A stretch of DNA of 64,000 nt from assembly GCA_029298735.1 (NCBI GenBank), contig JANSLP010000008.1, positions 62,001 through 126,000 of the forward strand, given 5' to 3'. The notes below the pieces were generated by a model that saw only the letters and a program-made list of their open reading frames with translations, did not search any database and was not told the DNA's origin. Below are positions 11,894 through 23,214 of this stretch, piece after piece; position 1 is the first letter of the stretch; each line of letters opens with the position of its first letter. The stretch is from Ophiostoma sp. CBS 140.51. Its lineage: Eukaryota > Ascomycota > Sordariomycetes > Ophiostomatales > Ophiostomataceae. A program made the position numbers and the translations under genes.

Positions 11894-12676
11894 ATGCGCC
11901 GTACGACTTGTCGCGATCCGGATACACAAAGAGACGAGATTAAGAGGGTGTAGCTACGACTGCCCGGATTGCTGGACAGAGCCGGCTATACCCTCGTTGC
12001 CCTCTACGGTCGTCTTTCGACCCCTTTCTTCACCCACCCAGGAAGTGGACCCATTTAATGTCCAGTGTCACGTTTTTCACATCTTCATTGCATATTGTGT
12101 TTATTTTTTATTTTTTTATTTTTTTTGTTTCTTGCGCGTCGTGGGCGTTTTTTACAGGATTTTTAGAGGTTATTGGGTAGAAGCGATATCTTGAGAAAGA
12201 TGGCTATCTACTCTAGCTTTTTTGATGTATTATCTTTTTTGTTTACATGTTTCCATATTGCTTTCCTTGGATTTTTTTTTGCTGCCTGGCCACACCATTG
12301 CGAGAGCGTTTCTAAAACGTAGAAAATAAAAAGAGTAAACATTTAGTACTTCGTATTTCCCCTCATTGTACGTCGCAAGCTCGAGTAAACAAAGAGTTTT
12401 CTCCGCTGATTCCATCGTCTTACGCTTGTGGCGGCACAGCAACAACCGCCCAGCGGGCGTGAGATGGATATGCTTTACGTTATGCTCTGTAATATTTTAG
12501 GATGCCTCTGCCCTGCACAGTATTTTGTATTTTGTATGTTTGTACGAAAATATCCAGTTTTTATCTTTAAAACAATTTGTACGTTCGAATAATTCATATG
12601 CAAGTCCCGCCGTAATACGCGGATTCCAACTTGTACACAGGTATCAGGTAAAGTAAGGTTAGGTGCCGCCGCTTTC
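11894..12676. terminator. Convergent 3' region, MARVEL / Gfo-Idh-MocA
   Basis: 0.78 kb between two gene ends. It holds a near-continuous T-rich run at about 12100-12132 on the plus strand and further A/T-rich sequence to 12600, suitable for 3' UTRs and polyadenylation of both genes. No supported gene. Confidence 0.55.
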
Positions 12677-14055
12677 TTACACCAGCTTCCACACACCGCC
12701 CTCGGACGAGATGCCAATCTCACGGCGCTCGTCAATGCTTCTCCGGCCAGCCTCCAGGATCGCAGTCGTCGCAATCGTGTTGGCCAGCGTGGGCAGCGCC
12801 TTGGCATCGAGATCCTCCGCCTTGAGGGTGCCCTCGTTGACCGCCCGGCAGCCGTCCACAAACTTCTCCATTGACACGTAGCCGTAGCCCGACTGGCCCG
12901 CAAAGTTGCCGTCCTCGTCGGGTGCGTACCGCATGTAGAAGGGGTTGTACCACATCAGCTGGCCCACGCTGTCGTCCGCCACGTCGTAGCCGCGCTTCGC
13001 CTGGTCGATGCGCAGCTCGCCGTTCTGAGCCAGGTAGTGGAAGTACTGGTTCGAGTGCACACCCGCGCGCTGGGGGGCCGTCCACGAGGCCGTGTAGACG
13101 GCAGTTGCGCGTCTGCTGGGCTCCGACTTGTGCTGCCACCGCACCAGCAGCGTGATGGTGTCCTCAGTCTGTGGGGCACAGCCAAGATCTGTGGCAACGC
13201 CCGTGGAGGCGGACGCCGTGACGCCGACGGGTGCGTAGCCGAGCTGTGTGACCATAGAGTCGCAAATGTCAATGTGGTGGCTGTTGAGGTAGTAGGAGAT
13301 GTCGGACTCGACGCCGGCCCAGGCCTTAAAGGTCTCAAGCTGTGACTTGGGCTGCGACATGTAGCTGTAAAAGTAGTTGAAGTCGCCGAGCTTCGTGGCG
13401 CGGTGGCGGGCGTCGGCGTAGGCAGGGTCGAAGCGCTTGTGGTGCTCAATGTAGACGTAGACGCCGTGTTTCCGTGCAGCCTCAATCAGGGCCACGTGAT
13501 GCTCGAGGGTCATGACGGCCGGCTTGGTGATCATGACGTGGATGCCACGCTCGATGGCGTAGAGGGCGATGGGGAAGTGCGTCGGGTCGGGGGTGAAAAT
13601 GGTGATTGCATCGCCCTTCTTGAGCGCGTCGATGGCCTCCTTGTAGGCGTCGGGATTCCGGACACCCTCGGCCGGGTAGGAGACGAAGGAGGTATCAAGG
13701 CCGTTGTACGCCTCTGTGATGTTCTTCTGAAGGTGGTCGCCTGAAAGGGGATTGTTAGAATGCTCCTGTTTTTTCAGATCTCATTTCTCAGAGTGGTAAC
13801 ATACGAATAGCGGGGAACTTGGATCCCGTCGTGCCGACCATGGACAGATCACCGACCTTGCCGCGTCGGCGCAGGTCAAACAGACTGAGGCCCACCACGC
13901 CGACCTTCTTGTCCGAGCCGGAGGCACCACCGCCGACGAAACCGGTGGTGTACTCGCCTGTACCGACCTGCAAAACTGTTAGTTCTTGCGCGAGTCATGA
14001 ATGATTTTCTTTGTCGTGATCTTCAACATACCATCAACACATTGAGAGTGGCCAT
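12677..14055 (-). CDS. Gfo/Idh/MocA-family oxidoreductase, D-galacturonate-reductase-like
   Basis: NAD(P)-dependent sugar or sugar-acid oxidoreductase, 416 residues from three exons: 14055-14032 (only 24 nt), 13967-13805 and 13740-12677. Introns have GTATGT donors, with GAACTAACAG and TTCTAACAA branch sites. The tiny first exon encodes MATLNVLM, the first strand of the Rossmann fold; the GTGEYTTGFVGGG nucleotide-binding loop follows. The central ITKPAV (about residues 133-138) stands where the family has its EKP catalytic-lysine motif, and YIEHHKRFDPAY (160-170) is the substrate-side helix. I recall close fungal homologues being annotated as D-galacturonate reductase; the better-known fungal Gar1/GaaA is an unrelated aldo-keto reductase, so substrate assignment is tentative. 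It is divergent from a keto-acid aldolase gene, which fits a shared catabolic role. Confidence 0.85.
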
Positions 14056-14367
14056 GTTTGCGGTTGTGATGTGTGTGTTATAGATATGTTTGGGTATAAT
14101 GAAGCTCTCGAAACTCTGTCGTCTTCGCACTGGTGTGATTTTGAAGTCTTTTGTTAGAGTCAAGATTGAATAGAAGCTTGATGAAGATTTGATTTCTGCT
14201 CGTTTTTGGTTTTGTAGCAAGTGATTCGCAGATCTACCTACTTATCCGCCGTCGCAGCGAACTGCCATCTCCAACAACCAGGAAGGCCAATTGGAGAAAC
14301 TGGAGCTGCCGCTACAGATTCGTGTCGGCCGACGGAAAAATACACAAAGGTCGAAGCTTGGGGTCGT

Positions 14368-14403
14368 TTGGCGGAGCTTTTTGGTGGAGATGGACTTTGG
14401 AGG
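14368..14403 (-). promoter_or_regulatory. Cluster of three CCNCCAA motifs
   Basis: On the minus strand the sites read CCTCCAA (14403-14397), CCACCAA (14387-14381) and CCGCCAA (14374-14368), 13-16 bp apart and about 310-350 bp upstream of the oxidoreductase start. CCNCCAA is the core of the element published for the galacturonate regulator GaaR. Binding here is an inference. Confidence 0.4.
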
Positions 14404-15419
14404 GGTAGCAGCGACAAGAACGTTAGAACCACGCTGGACTAAGAATACGGCCTAATCAAGTCCGCCAGTTGACTTGCTTTGCTAGTCAGGGCAGGAAGAG
14501 AGTTCTGCCACAGCACTGTCTGGGCATCGTGAGGAAGGAAGTGAGGGCCTATTCTCCGTGAGGTCTTTCTTGGAAGATCACACAACTTCCAGGAAGGAGC
14601 GTGCTTGCTCTCATCGCCACTTCCTCTTATGGTTTTATACCGTCCAATCGCCCAGTCTCTTTTGCGGTCGGTGCTGGAGTGTATCTTACAGTACCAGCAG
14701 CTCAATGCGCCCAGTTAAGATCATATCACCCCATGGCCTCTTCTAATATGCATTTTTCGAGTTTTGGTCATGGCTAGTAAATCAACTTCCTAGGTGTTCT
14801 GATTGCAAACTGCGGCAGTTCACAACTCGACCGCAGCCATCCGGGCCCTCTTGCCTGAATAGGAACCAGCCTCTCTTGCCGCTTGTGCCTGTCGCGCTAC
14901 AAGCTAGCACTTCGTTCTTTCCTCCACAAAGCTTGCTTGACCAGCAAAAGTAAAAGCAAAAAGGAAAGAGCGCACCTTTAACTTTTGTAATGGAGTTTCT
15001 TTCCTTGGAGGAACTCGAGCACGGTATTTCAATTATGCTGCCGCATCTACTCGATGCCCCGCCCCCACGTTTTCCCTGTGCTGTCGTCCGACGTCCGACA
15101 GTCGGGCTGCCCCGCAGTCATGGCAGTCGCGACTTGCGACCACCACTTGGCCATGCTTGATCAAGTTCGGAAAGAGCCAACTTTTCAGCGACCAGAGGCT
15201 AGAACCCCCGGCGGCGGGAAGGTGCGACTGTACTCCGACAATAAGAATAGAGTTTTGACAAAGGGTCCTACCGATCATGAGGCTGTAGGTATATTTATAT
15301 CAGAAATGAAAGGTAAAACTGAATACAGTCCCCAAGTGCCAACAGTGATGATGTCGTCGCCTGGCTGTAAGGATCGCCTTTCCGTTTTGGAGGCTGGTCG
15401 GTGTCAGTGGCCGCTATTG

Positions 15420-15428
15420 ATTGGAGGA
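15420..15428 (-). promoter_or_regulatory. Full TCCNCCAAT element
   Basis: Minus strand reads TCCTCCAAT, a full match to the longer GaaR-type consensus as I remember it. A further core match (CCTCCAA) lies 33 bp away at 15387-15393. Confidence 0.35.
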
Positions 15429-18010
15429 AAAATACACTGGTGGATTTTCCGTCACTAGCGTACAGTGACTTATGCGCTTCCCCATAGCTTGAAAGTCGCA
15501 GATGTCTGACCTATCGATGCCTCTTTACCGGCACGATCGACCTTTTCTAGAAGTTTTTTCTTGGATTGCCCATCAGCCCTCACCGAGAACCGGAGCGGCG
15601 GGATGGCTGGTGCGTGGGACTCGGCAGGTGCGGTGCTGTACTGGGCACGTTACACGTATGGGGAAGGGGACGGGTGGCTCAAACTGAGGTGCTCTTTCCT
15701 TGACTGTCAGTTGCGCCTCGAAAGAAGCAAAATTGGGAAGGAACGAGCAGGTATCACAGGAAGGAGCACCCCAGTATTTATGTTGTTGCCGATATACGCG
15801 ACTTCTATCTCTGTACAACCAGTCGTTTTCGTCCACGTATGATGTGCGATGTCTGCTTGGGAAGGTGCTGCTCGGGAGTGGTGGCACACAACAATCATGA
15901 ACCTTTTACCCCGTTTCACGCAAACACTGAAAGATTTCGGAGTCTGTGTCTTAATAACTCTACTCATGGAAAGAGATCTATCGCAAACATACTACTGCTT
16001 CTAGAACACATTGTGGTCGTTCTCACTGTTCAGTCCGTCGATGGACAGGCAGCCCCGGAATCACGGGCCCGCAACGGACAACTTTTGCCCGGCCAGGCAA
16101 AACTGCACCAGCTGCCGAACTAGACGAAATCGACAACAACGAAATAAGTCCCGATGACAGCCCAGCTTCTCTTCTGTCATTGGCCTTGAACCAGCATTTT
16201 GCAAGGTATCCACCCCCGTGTTTTCTTTTGTGGCATCTGCGGTATGTACCCGGCCTGCTTTTGGGGGTTGGCGCAAACTCGACCTCGAGACCCGCCTCGT
16301 TTTGCACTTTGCAGGAGGACCAGACGAGGCAGCACCAGAAGACAACAGAAAGATGCACAGAAACACGGCGACGAGAGGGAGTTTCGTCCCGAATGGGCCT
16401 TGTGCAGCTTCGCGGATCCTGGGGACCAACGTGTTGTCCCCCAAATTCTTGTCACGAGCGCAGAATCAGTTTTCGTGCTGTGCATCTCCTCGTTGTTTCG
16501 AGAGAACCTTTTTCTTTCCGTGTTCTTGTGCTTTGTGCTTTTCGCTTCTTTTCCCGATCGTCCCTGATTCCGTCTTAGCTTCCCGCTTTCTTGTCGTGTT
16601 GGTACTAACATGACCACCTACAGATACTCCCGTGCCCCAAAGGCCACAGCTTACACCGGCTTTCCGCCCCCATCACCGCTTCGTCGGCGGCCCCAGGCCC
16701 CATTCCTCTGCCACCCGTTTTTATTTTGGGCTTTATTACCCTGGGAAATCAGTGCCACTGTTTGCCTGCCATGGGCATATTATTGCTTGCGATAGCCAAA
16801 AGCCATCTACTGCTTCCCGGCGCCTTTAGATTTGTTCCAACCCCGCGGTCTCTCATTACCCGGTTATACAAGCTGGATGGCAACAGTAATCAAGAGATGC
16901 ACATGACAGGAAGAGCCCGCATTGCTCACGACCTTTCGTTTATCCCGCCCTCCAATCTTTCTGCCCCACGAATGTGTCCCGTGTCTAGCCTTTGGCAGAT
17001 ATAACAAAAATACACAAGGCAATGGCGACACGCGAGATACCAGGTCAAGTGCATGCTGAGAAATGCATGCAACAGAAGAGAGAAACGTCTTCTATGGAGT
17101 GATGAACCAACAGACAAGCCCGCTTTACATGGGTGCCGCCCTTCTCTTCCCTTCCTGCCTGCATATCGCTTGCCAATTATCATCCAAAACACAGCCAGCA
17201 TAGGCTGTTTCGCGGGCCACCACAGGACCTCTTTCTGCGACGAGGTACGGACATGTCCGTTACCTGCGTGGCAACTGCATGAAAACAAATTAGTTGAGTG
17301 TTGTTTCGGGAAGCAAGCCTGGCTGTGCCTTTTCATCCAGCACACCTCCTTGTTCATTGCATGCCTTTTTATTCGACCAACACAGCAAGCAAGAGCTGAA
17401 GTAGCAAGAAGATGCACTTTATCATTACCCTGAGAAGCCATAAGACACGTCTTAAAAAGGCAATTAGGAAAATAGAAGAATCAATCGACCGGAAAACTGG
17501 GGAAAGAGGGGTAGTACGGGGAACGACATAAATTACCAGAATGAGCAGCAATAGTACGCCAAAAGTCCACCGGCGCTGGCCGCAGGTGGGAAGGAGAAAT
17601 CTAGTCCACACAGCGCAAAAAAGTCGCCCACCTCGGACTAATACCTTGCGAGCCAACTTGCAGCATTGTGCTTCCTTCAAGCGTGCCCCGGCCTGGCGCC
17701 GTGAAATTATTAGGTCACTGGAACAGAGTGCACCGAAGTCGTGCGTCTCTTTGCTTTTCTTTTTTTGTTGTGTGGATTGCTTCTCAATTTCTCCTCGACT
17801 TATAACTGATCGTCAGTGCCTTCTTTTCTCTCGTCTTTTCTCTTCCCTTTTTTTGGAGTACATTTTGTTGATTTTCTTGCTTCCCCTCCATATTACTTCT
17901 ACTTCATCACCCCATCGTCACTTAATCGATACCATTGCTCGGTACTGCACGTGCTCTACCTCGACAGTCTTCTCGCCCCCCTCCCCCCCTCCTCTCACAT
18001 ATCCTCTACA

Positions 18011-18991
18011 ATGTCAGCTACGAACGGCGCAAACGGCCATGCCGAGACTCGGCGACCGCTCCCGTGCGGTATCTACGCCCCGACGATGACTTTCTTCGAC
18101 CCCGAGACCGAGGAGCTCGACATTCCTACCATCAAGAAGCACGCAGAGCGCCTAATTCGTGACGGTCTGGTCGGCCTCGTGACCATGGGCTCGAACGGTG
18201 AGGCTGCTCACTGCACGCGCGAGGAGAAGCTGGCCGTTACCAAGGCCACGCGTGAGGCGCTGGACGCCGCTGGCTTCACCAGCACGCCCATCATTATTGG
18301 TGCCACCGAGGGCAGCGTCAAGGGCACTGTTGAGCTTAGCAAGCTTGCCCAGGCTGCCGGCGCCGACTACACCCTGATCCTGCCTCCCTCGTATTTCCGT
18401 GCGCAGATGGACGAGAATGCTGTCTACAACTACTTCATTGACGTTGCTGACGCTAGCCCTTTGCCATTGGTTCTCTACAACTACCCCGGCGCCGTGTCCG
18501 GCATCGACATGGACTCGGACCTGCTGATCCGCCTCGCCAAGCACCCCAACATCATCGGCACCAAGTTCACCTGCGGAAACACGGGCAAGTTGACCCGTGT
18601 GGCGCTCGCGACCAACGCCAAGACCCCCTCGTCCGAAGGCTCGGGCTACATGGCTTTCGGTGGTATGTGTGACTTCACCGTCCAGACCCTGGTCAGCGGT
18701 GGCAGCGGCATCATTGCTGGCGGTGCCAACGTCATGCCCAAAGTGTGTGCACGCGTGTGGAACCTGTACGCCGAGGGCAAGACGGAGGAGGCTGCTGCGC
18801 TCCAAAAGGTGCTGTCGCGCGGCGACTGGTTCCTGACCAAGGCCGCTATTGCCGGCACCAAGCAGGCCATCCAGACGCACTTTGGCTACGGTGGCTACCC
18901 GCGCCGGCCGCTGCCGCGCATCGACGACGCCCGTGTCAACTACATTGCGGAGGGTATTGCCGAGGTTATGGCCGTCGAGAAGTCCCTGTAA
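18011..18991 (+). CDS. DHDPS/NAL-superfamily aldolase (2-keto-3-deoxy-sugar-acid or 4-hydroxy-2-oxoglutarate aldolase type)
   Basis: Class I (Schiff-base) keto-acid aldolase, 326 residues, single exon. The frame is open 65 codons further upstream, but that part is a pyrimidine-rich leader; the Met at 18011 (context TACAATGTC) starts MSATNGANGH just before the conserved GIYAPTMTFF. Seen: GSNGE at 60-64 (the pyruvate-carboxylate-binding loop, usually GTTGE/GSxGE), YNYPG with the catalytic Tyr156, and GTKF with the Schiff-base Lys185. The barrel is complete. Fungal members include Lga1/GaaC, which splits 2-keto-3-deoxy-L-galactonate to pyruvate and L-glyceraldehyde in pectin breakdown, and hydroxyoxoglutarate aldolases. 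Cytosolic location is expected. The divergent neighbour, a galacturonate-reductase-like enzyme, favours the sugar-acid role, but this is inference. Confidence 0.9.
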   Translation: MSATNGANGHAETRRPLPCGIYAPTMTFFDPETEELDIPTIKKHAERLIRDGLVGLVTMGSNGEAAHCTREEKLAVTKATREALDAAGFTSTPIIIGATEGSVKGTVELSKLAQAAGADYTLILPPSYFRAQMDENAVYNYFIDVADASPLPLVLYNYPGAVSGIDMDSDLLIRLAKHPNIIGTKFTCGNTGKLTRVALATNAKTPSSEGSGYMAFGGMCDFTVQTLVSGGSGIIAGGANVMPKVCARVWNLYAEGKTEEAAALQKVLSRGDWFLTKAAIAGTKQAIQTHFGYGGYPRRPLPRIDDARVNYIAEGIAEVMAVEKSL

Positions 18992-20439
18992 ACTGGAGAG
19001 AGTGCGTGAGTGAGGAAAATATGGTGGAAGCATAGATGCATGACCGAGGACCGGCTTGGTCCAGGCTCTTTATAGATGACTGGTGGAAATGGGATTTGGT
19101 GGACCTGCATTGCGATACTTGCATTTATTTATATTTTTGGAAAGTTAATACGCCTTTATTTGACTGTCTGTTGTTTCCCTCTTTGCTTACCTTTCATCTC
19201 AACTGCGACCACTTCATCGGTGGACCTACCAACACATTTCATAATAACGATTGACACTTGCATCGCCCCCAAAAAGTTGAAATTTTGTTACGGAGGGACA
19301 TATTGTGAAATAAATACTCCGAAAAGCGACCGCCGGCCAAAAGAAGAAAATCCCACCCAAGATTCTGTGAAAAACGGAGAAATTTGGCAGCATATGGCCG
19401 CTGTCGCAACGCTTGACAGTAATACTCCGTACTCCGTACATACAGTACAGGGTGACAGTCGCCTAAAAGAAGTTTTTGAGTTTCTCTTTTTTTTCTTCAG
19501 CCGATCCATTGCCCTTGCAATTCGTGTCATTCGTCCCTTGCCAGGTTTGTCTCGCGAAGAGCGCAGGGGACCTGTTCCTTTTAGCTCTCTTTCCTCTTTG
19601 GGCCATTTACACGCAAACGACAAGTGTCTCCACTTTCGCAGAAAGAGGAACAAACCTCACGCCACTCGCACCAACTGCTTTTCATCGCATACGATGCCAT
19701 CTCATCAATTCTCATCAAATGTAAGAGTCACCTTATAGTTTATCACACGGAGAATCAAATGGCACTCACACAGGACACAAGCTTTGTTTTAAATTTTTGG
19801 GTTGGTAAAATTTAGGGTGTAAACTATCCATGTATAGCTGCTTATCATTTGCGGGGAAGAAGAATGTGGTGGATGTTTGATAAGGGGTTGTTTTGTAAGA
19901 TAAAAGCGTAAAGTGGTCGTTATATTCATGATCTCGAATGAGATCGCGTGTTGTGTGTGTGGTGTATATCCTCCTGTTCATGGCGACTTGAAAGACGTTG
20001 TTTTTTCTATCGCCCTTGAAAAACCTCATGCGATTCCCAAAAGAAATCATACAGAACAAAAGGAAACATAAAAGGCGAAAAAATAGAATCATAACCAGAA
20101 AAGAGCAAACTGAACACCCTGACCAAACCAATTGCGTACCCAAGGGCAAAAACTTTGCCAAAAAAATAAACAAACAAACAAACAATAAACATAAAAGGGA
20201 GGCAAGCCTGTCTCCCATCATGAAGTGACCCATAACAAATAGGAAGGGAAATAAGGAGAAAGTAGGCTATATAAATACATGAAGCTTGTTGGCATAAAGC
20301 TTGCCAAGAGCACGCTCAAAAGGGCAACGGGGGAGGAGATTTTGGTAGAGGTAAATCGGTAAAGGTAGATGTTGCGATATGAGAGGAGAGTATGGTTGGA
20401 AGAGTGAGATATATTTCGGGATAGTAGATGACGGTGTTT
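18992..20439. other. Convergent 3' intergenic region, aldolase / Zn2Cys6 factor
   Basis: 1.45 kb between gene ends. It contains a GTAC-heptad element at 19423-19448 and a CAAA microsatellite at about 20168-20184, with AT-rich sequence likely serving as 3' UTRs. No supported gene. Confidence 0.55.
19423..19448. repeat. GTAC-heptad element
   Basis: Two tandem TACTCCG heptamers followed by TACATACAGTAC. A near mirror version with TACGGAG heptamers is at 30085-30112. The core TACTCCGTA/TACGGAGTA recurs in intergenic DNA through the window. Confidence 0.7.
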
Positions 20440-23214
20440 TTAGAACATGATCCACTCGACTTCCACGCCGGGGCCGCCAATGCAGCGAGCCCAGTTGAAG
20501 GGACCACGGCGGGTAGTGGCGTCCTGGTCCTGGAAGTCGCCAGCCCACAGACGCTCAAGCACGTCGAGGGCGGCCAGGTTGTTCATATAACCCGAGCGGG
20601 ACATGATCTCGCGGCACTTGGAGCGCACAATGTTCTGCTGCAGCTCGTTGACACACTCGCTGCCGGCAACAAAGAGAGGCCACAGCAGAAACTTCTCGGC
20701 AGACGAACCAGCTTCGAGGCTCGTGGCATAGTACACAACCTGGCTGACGAGGTTGCGGAAGTTGTTGTGCGTCGATGGCACGTTGGGGCTTGCAAGACGC
20801 TCGGTGTAGAGGAGCGCTGCGTAACGGAAAGCTTCCGAGAGAGAGCCGAGGTCACGGACCTGGGAGCTGCTGGTCGGTGTCGAGTCCTGTAGCGAGGTAA
20901 TCAGGCGCTGGGGGTCAAACTCCCACGACTGGAGGGCAATACGGGCCTCCTTCCACTCTCTCCAGAACATCATACGGGGGTCGTTCAAGGCAGAAGCCGT
21001 GGGGGTCGCGACGGGCGATAAGAGGTCGTCTTCCTCAGGCGTCGGTCCAAAGCCGTTGACGAATCTGTCCGAGCGCGATCCTTGGGTAGGAGAGTTCCGA
21101 CGACCCATCATGCCGTTTCCATTGCCACCGTTTGCGCCCATGAGATCCTGCACAGGGCGGTTCTGCGAGAGAAGGTTGAGACGTCCAAGCTTGACGATCG
21201 TACGGAACAGCTCGCGGTCACAGCCGACCAGGTTTTCGGCGCCCTGAGATAGAAGCTGTGTATCGGGCATGACGCCATAAAACGATGTATTAAGCTGGCC
21301 CTCACGGTCGTTGATGCTTGCTGAGATGGCGTCAAAGTATGTGAAGATGGACTCCATCCAAGCGCAGTCGCGAGAGGGCGGGAAAGGCGATGCACGGCGC
21401 AAGCTCAAAATCTTCTTGACACCGGCAAAGTGGGTGTGGAAGCGCGCGATGCCCGATTCGGCCATACGGTAATGGCAAAGAAGGAGGATAGTAGCCAAAA
21501 CAGAATCATGGCGGGACTTGACGGGGTCGTTGAGCTGCTCGTTCAACAGGTGCACGGCCAAGTTGCGGTGTTGGTATTCCTCGGTGACTGAGCGATCCTC
21601 GGGGGTTGCCGAATCTTCCGCCGTGTCCGAAAGGTCGCGACCATGCTGCCCAAGGCTGAGCTTCCGCTTCATGCGCAGGTTGCACGAAGCCAGAGCACAG
21701 ATGGCGTGCTGCAGACTGCGGCTCGAGCGGGCAAGCTGCATGATATGAACCCGGAAAGGGTTGCTGGGGCCATCAATGAAAACCATTGATGGGCACATTG
21801 TGTTTTCGTAGTAGTCCATGAAAAAGGGCATTTTCACGAGGAGATCCGAGGTTACCGGCGCGGTAGTCTGGTCCTCCATCATCGGGGGCCAGGCTCCAGC
21901 AATCGCCGCTGCTTGGTGTTGAGGTGAAGTCTCGCCCTCAGTAAAAGGGCCCCAAAACTGACTCGTCGAGTGAGCGCTCGTACTGAACGCGTCCATATCC
22001 GATGGAGTTCCTAATTCAACGTCAGTTTATAAGTTCATGCATAGGTGAAGATGAGCTCCTCTTCTGCTCCTTGGTTGACCCGTGCGAGAGCGGAGAAAAG
22101 CATACATATAAAGGAACTCACCCATCGAGTCACACTCCCGCAAAAGTTTGGCGCTCAGGTTCACGTCCAAGTTCTCCGGGTGCGACGATGTCAAGCTCGA
22201 GTCCTGCTCGGAAGGAGCATAAACAAGACCAGGGCACGATGTCGGGGCCGGTCTCTGCTCAATCATCATAGCTGCAATTGGGCTCTGGGGCACAGGTGAG
22301 TTGTGTCCTGTGAGGTTGTCGTACATCATGGCAGTGGGACTCGGCAGAAACGCGATTTCCTCGCGGGAAAGTGTGTGGTGGATCGGGGACATGTAGTCAA
22401 CGTCACTCAGCGAGTCGATGGATGCAGAAAGGTGTTGCTGGTGGGCATGCAGTTGCTGATGATGCTGGTGCTGTTGGTGGTGGCTCGGGTGCTGGTTCGG
22501 GTGGTACGAGAGCGTCTCAGTCGAAAGGCTGCCAGAGAAAGGCGAAAGCGAAGCGGCGGCGGCAGCTGCCCAATCTGGCTGAGAGGAAATGGGTACGGGA
22601 ACAGACATGCCGTTAGCGTTCATGGAGCCAGTGGTCGGGATAGCGTGACCGCCCGACATGGGCGAGTACTCATAGCCCGAGTAGGAGGCATGAGACATGG
22701 AGGGAGACCGCTCGTAGGCGAGATCGCTGTCGTCGTGCTGGTGTCTCCGAGGCGAGACCGCGGAGTTGATGGACGACGAAAGAACGGCGGCAGCTGCCAT
22801 GGCCTCACGGTCCATCCAGGAGTTTATGGGGCCACCGGCAGACTCGGACCGCTGGCGTGCTGGCGAAGAGATCGAGTCCTTCTTGCCAGTTGGGGTGTGG
22901 TTGCCTGAGCCAGGCGCGGGAGGTGCCTTTGCGATGGGCAGAGACAGACCACGGAGCTTGCCACGGCTGGCAACGCCAACGCCCCATGTGAGCTGGGTCT
23001 TGTAGCCGGAGCATTCGTTGCCCACTTCGAGACATTGTGAGCAGTATGGCCGTCTCCGGTCACACTTAACATTCCGCTTCGAGCAAGTAAAGCAGTCATC
23101 AGCAGCACCGCCAGCGGGCGTGCGACGTCTCCGCTTCCGAACAGCAGCAGCAGAGGCAGCGGCGGCAGCAACCTCAACAGCCTTGGGGGGCTGGACGTTC
23201 AAGGGGACGGTCAT
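20440..23214 (-). CDS. Zn2Cys6 transcription factor with Fungal_trans_2-type domain (moc3-like)
   Basis: 887-residue zinc binuclear cluster regulator from two exons, 23214-22122 and 22010-20440; the intron has a GTGAGT donor, CTGAC branch site and TAG acceptor. After a basic stretch (RKRRRR, 26-31) the DNA-binding cluster is C41-x2-C44-x6-C51-x6-C58-x2-C61-x6-C68, with CSKRNVKCDRRRPYC as the recognition part. Residues 100-260 are low-complexity, with Ser/Ala-rich and a His/Gln-rich segment at 238-261. The C-terminal 500 residues (from LLVKMPFFMDYYENTMCP) form the helical regulatory domain found in the DUF3468/Fungal_trans_2 group. I recall such proteins being annotated moc3-like, after the fission yeast protein linked to sexual development and stress; targets are unknown. 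It has an extremely long upstream intergenic region. Confidence 0.93.

Larger units (their letters stand above)
14056..18010. promoter_or_regulatory. 4 kb divergent intergenic region between oxidoreductase and aldolase genes
   Basis: Shared upstream region of the Gfo/Idh/MocA gene (minus) and the aldolase gene (plus). I count nine matches to CCNCCAA on either strand, including three within 14368-14403. The last 300 bp before the aldolase start are pyrimidine-rich and are probably leader. Open frames here have no family resemblance and no coding bias. Confidence 0.6.

Noticed and set aside
12677..14055. Calling the oxidoreductase the orthologue of Gar1/GaaA
   Set aside because: Gar1/GaaA is an aldo-keto reductase; this protein has a Gfo/Idh/MocA Rossmann fold, so any shared function would be non-orthologous.
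18152..19033. 293-codon minus-strand frame opposite the aldolase
   Set aside because: Antisense shadow of a G/C-biased gene whose plus-strand product is clearly conserved.
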